Source: Clostridium muellerianum (GTDB lineage Bacteria; Bacillota; Clostridia; Clostridiales; Clostridiaceae). Taken from it: a stretch of DNA of 64,000 bases. The notes beneath the pieces were generated by a model. It was given only the letters and a program-made list of their open reading frames with translations, did no database searches and was not told where the DNA came from. The stretch is from contig NZ_JABBNI010000013.1 of assembly GCF_012926525.1 (NCBI RefSeq), positions 1 to 64,000 of the forward strand, read 5' to 3'. A program made the position numbers and the translations under genes. Shown here one piece after another: positions 62,584 through 64,000 of this stretch (its first letter is position 1; each line of letters begins with the position of its first letter).

Positions 62584-63126
62584 TTACATTCCCTCCCTAT
62601 TAAGCTGAAAATTAGCATCAGGTTCCCATGGCCAAGGTTCATTTATCCACTGCCATGGACGTGGACTACAGGAACTATTTTCAGTTAGCATACCATAATG
62701 CATCTCATATTTTTCTTTTAATTTTTTACCTTGCATTACATAAAAATTATATTTTGCAATAGCATTTTGGTCCGTTGGATGGGTGTTAAGGTATAAAGAA
62801 AGGTCTTCTTTCATGAAGCATGTGGCAGTAATTTGTTTTAGAAGTTCCATTCTGTCCATTTTACCATCTGCTTGCCATTTGTTTTGCATTTTCTCCAAAC
62901 GCATATATCTTCTCTCCATTTTTTCATATGGACTAAAAAGTTCTGGAAAAGCAGTACCTTTCTTTAGAGCTTCAATAGCTGGGAAAAGAGTGCAAAATTT
63001 TTGATAAGGAACATATGCAGCTGCTAATCGAACATTTTTTATTACAGTTTCTTGTGGAATACAATTGACCATTGGTGGATAATTTGCATTTAACATGTTA
63101 TTTTCAGGGTTTCTTAGATATGCCAT
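62584..63126 (-). CDS. CotJA-CotJB fusion spore coat protein
   Basis: 180 aa. Residues about 30-70 match CotJA (RLAAAYVPYQKFCTLFPAIEALKKGTAFPELFSPY). Residues about 92-175 match CotJB (MELLKQITATCFMKEDLSLYLNTHPTDQNAIAKYN, then PWQWINEPWPWEPDANF). In Bacillus and most clostridia these are two genes; here one open frame joins them with a charged linker (MERRYMRLEKMQNKW), with no stop in between. Assembles with CotJC in the inner coat. ATG follows AAGGAGTAA. Confidence 0.87.
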   Translation of the reverse strand: MAYLRNPENNMLNANYPPMVNCIPQETVIKNVRLAAAYVPYQKFCTLFPAIEALKKGTAFPELFSPYEKMERRYMRLEKMQNKWQADGKMDRMELLKQITATCFMKEDLSLYLNTHPTDQNAIAKYNFYVMQGKKLKEKYEMHYGMLTENSSCSPRPWQWINEPWPWEPDANFQLNREGM

Positions 63127-63412
63127 AATTGTGTTTTACTCCTTGTTTATTATTCCTACAGTTATAAAGTATTCTAATTGATGTATAATTGACACAATGA
63201 TTTTTAAATAACTTCTATATAAAAGGATAAATTTAAAGATAGTATAGTTTTAATTTTAATGTTTTAAAATAACGTATTTCTTAGTTTAGAAATAAATGAG
63301 TATGTTTTAAACTACAGTAATATAATTTAAGATGATAGTAATATATTTTTTTGTTTTTGTTACTCATAAAATTTTTATTCAAAAAAATAAACTTTAGGAG
63401 TAACACTTTTAG

Positions 63413-63444
63413 AGTTTCTTAATATAATAATTAATGAAGAAACT
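63413..63444 (+). promoter_or_regulatory. Small leader hairpin before the coat-like gene
   Basis: AGTTTCTT (63413-63420) pairs with AAGAAACT (63437-63444), 16-nt loop, ending just before the ribosome site GGAGGT. The rest of 63127-63412 is AT-rich and without recognised signals. Confidence 0.45.
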
Positions 63445-63460
63445 TTACTGGAGGTAAAAC

Positions 63461-64000
63461 ATGGAAGAAAAAAATTCTCAAACTAGACAGGTTGACGAAG
63501 ATCAAGATTTTGAAAGGGACTGTAATTTTGAAAGGGATTGTAAATGTAAGCAAATGATGTATAATTGTCCTATGATGCAAGGTTATCCATCAATGTATAA
63601 TCCTATGATGGGAGCAAATCCTATGATGGATGTAAATCCTTCTATGCAAGGAATATCACCAATGCAAGATAACGCTATGATGCAACAACCTATGATGCAG
63701 CAACCTATGATGCAACAAATGCCTGCTCAATCTGGAATGCCACAGCAGTCAGAAGATGAGCAAGAAACTTTTAGTATGTTTGATGATCTTTATAGACCTA
63801 TGCATGGAGGTATGCACGGAGGTATGCACGGAGGTATGCATGGAGGTCATCATGGTGGTTTCCATGGTTTTGGTTATCCAGGTTATGTTTATCCATACTA
63901 TAATTACGTTTATCCATATTATGCTTATCCATACTATGATTATGTTTATCCATATTATGCTTATCCATATTATAATTATGCTTATCCATACTATGTTTAT
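63461..64000 (+). CDS. Met/Gly/His/Tyr-rich probable spore coat protein (runs off the window)
   Basis: At least 180 codons, no stop before the window end. ATG follows CTGGAGGT. Order of composition: acidic start with Cys (FERDCKCKQ), Met/Pro/Gln repeats (MMQQP), then MHGG repeats (four), a His/Gly/Phe piece, and a long Tyr-Pro region of repeating VYPYY / AYPYY units. Tyr- and Gly/His-rich sequences like this occur in cross-linked spore coat or exosporium proteins. Its place beside cotJ genes supports that. Confidence 0.7.
   Translation, partial: MEEKNSQTRQVDEDQDFERDCNFERDCKCKQMMYNCPMMQGYPSMYNPMMGANPMMDVNPSMQGISPMQDNAMMQQPMMQQPMMQQMPAQSGMPQQSEDEQETFSMFDDLYRPMHGGMHGGMHGGMHGGHHGGFHGFGYPGYVYPYYNYVYPYYAYPYYDYVYPYYAYPYYNYAYPYYVY

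Noticed and set aside
63798-63989. Minus-strand frame with MDKHN-type repeats
   Set aside because: It is the antisense of the Tyr-Pro repeats in the coat-like gene, which has the ribosome site and the better start.

Overview
The window is very AT-rich and its genes carry strong AGGAGG-type ribosome binding sites. It holds sporulation genes (a CotJA-CotJB fusion, CotJC, a manganese catalase, a repeat protein built like a gamma-type SASP) and clostridial families such as DUF3189 and DUF2935. This points to a spore-forming Clostridium (sensu stricto). No rRNA, tRNA, CRISPR array or intact insertion sequence was seen.

Region 1 (1-8.4 kb) is mixed: a P1B-type ATPase with an unusual membrane motif, a methyltransferase, a class B penicillin-binding protein without PASTA domains, a membrane-anchored propeller-like protein, and a MATE exporter downstream of a receiver domain that has lost its phosphorylation site.

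Region 2 (8.7-22.5 kb) is the most interesting metabolic part. It has two near-identical pairs of RraA/HMG-aldolase-like proteins, two different aminotransferases, a PrpF-family isomerase, an APC amino-acid permease, an amidase-synthetase protein related to glutamine-dependent NAD synthetase whose ATP site is degenerate but whose amidase triad is intact, and two LysR regulators. Four copies of a 25-bp palindrome, each exactly 40 bp before a TATAAT box, mark the promoters of this regulon. I infer a pathway that imports a gamma-substituted glutamine or glutamate (for example 4-methylene- or 4-hydroxy-4-methyl-glutamine), transaminates and deamidates it, and splits the 2-oxo acid by aldol cleavage to pyruvate. 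The region has grown by duplication and partial loss: there are remnants of a LysR gene, of a LysR promoter region, of an AAT-type permease, and of a two-gene cassette whose two copies decayed reciprocally.

Region 3 (22.9-51.5 kb) begins with an AAA ATPase-nuclease and a HEAT/DUF4132 protein. It continues as about 28 co-oriented genes, mostly small acidic proteins: SUKH (SMI1/KNR4), DUF1963/YwqG, DUF2262, DUF4303, ankyrin, TPR, an endonuclease V-like protein and many unrecognised families, with fragments of further members between them. This composition is that of an immunity-gene bank for polymorphic or contact-dependent toxins, but no toxin, WXG/LXG or secretion gene is visible. An HD-domain hydrolase near its start lies under a promoter containing an SOS (LexA) box.

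Region 4 (51.5-64 kb) has an AraC/GyrI-like regulator, a cysteine-rich protein, a MarR-MFS efflux unit, an esterase and the spore-associated genes. The window ends inside a Met/Tyr/His-rich probable coat protein.
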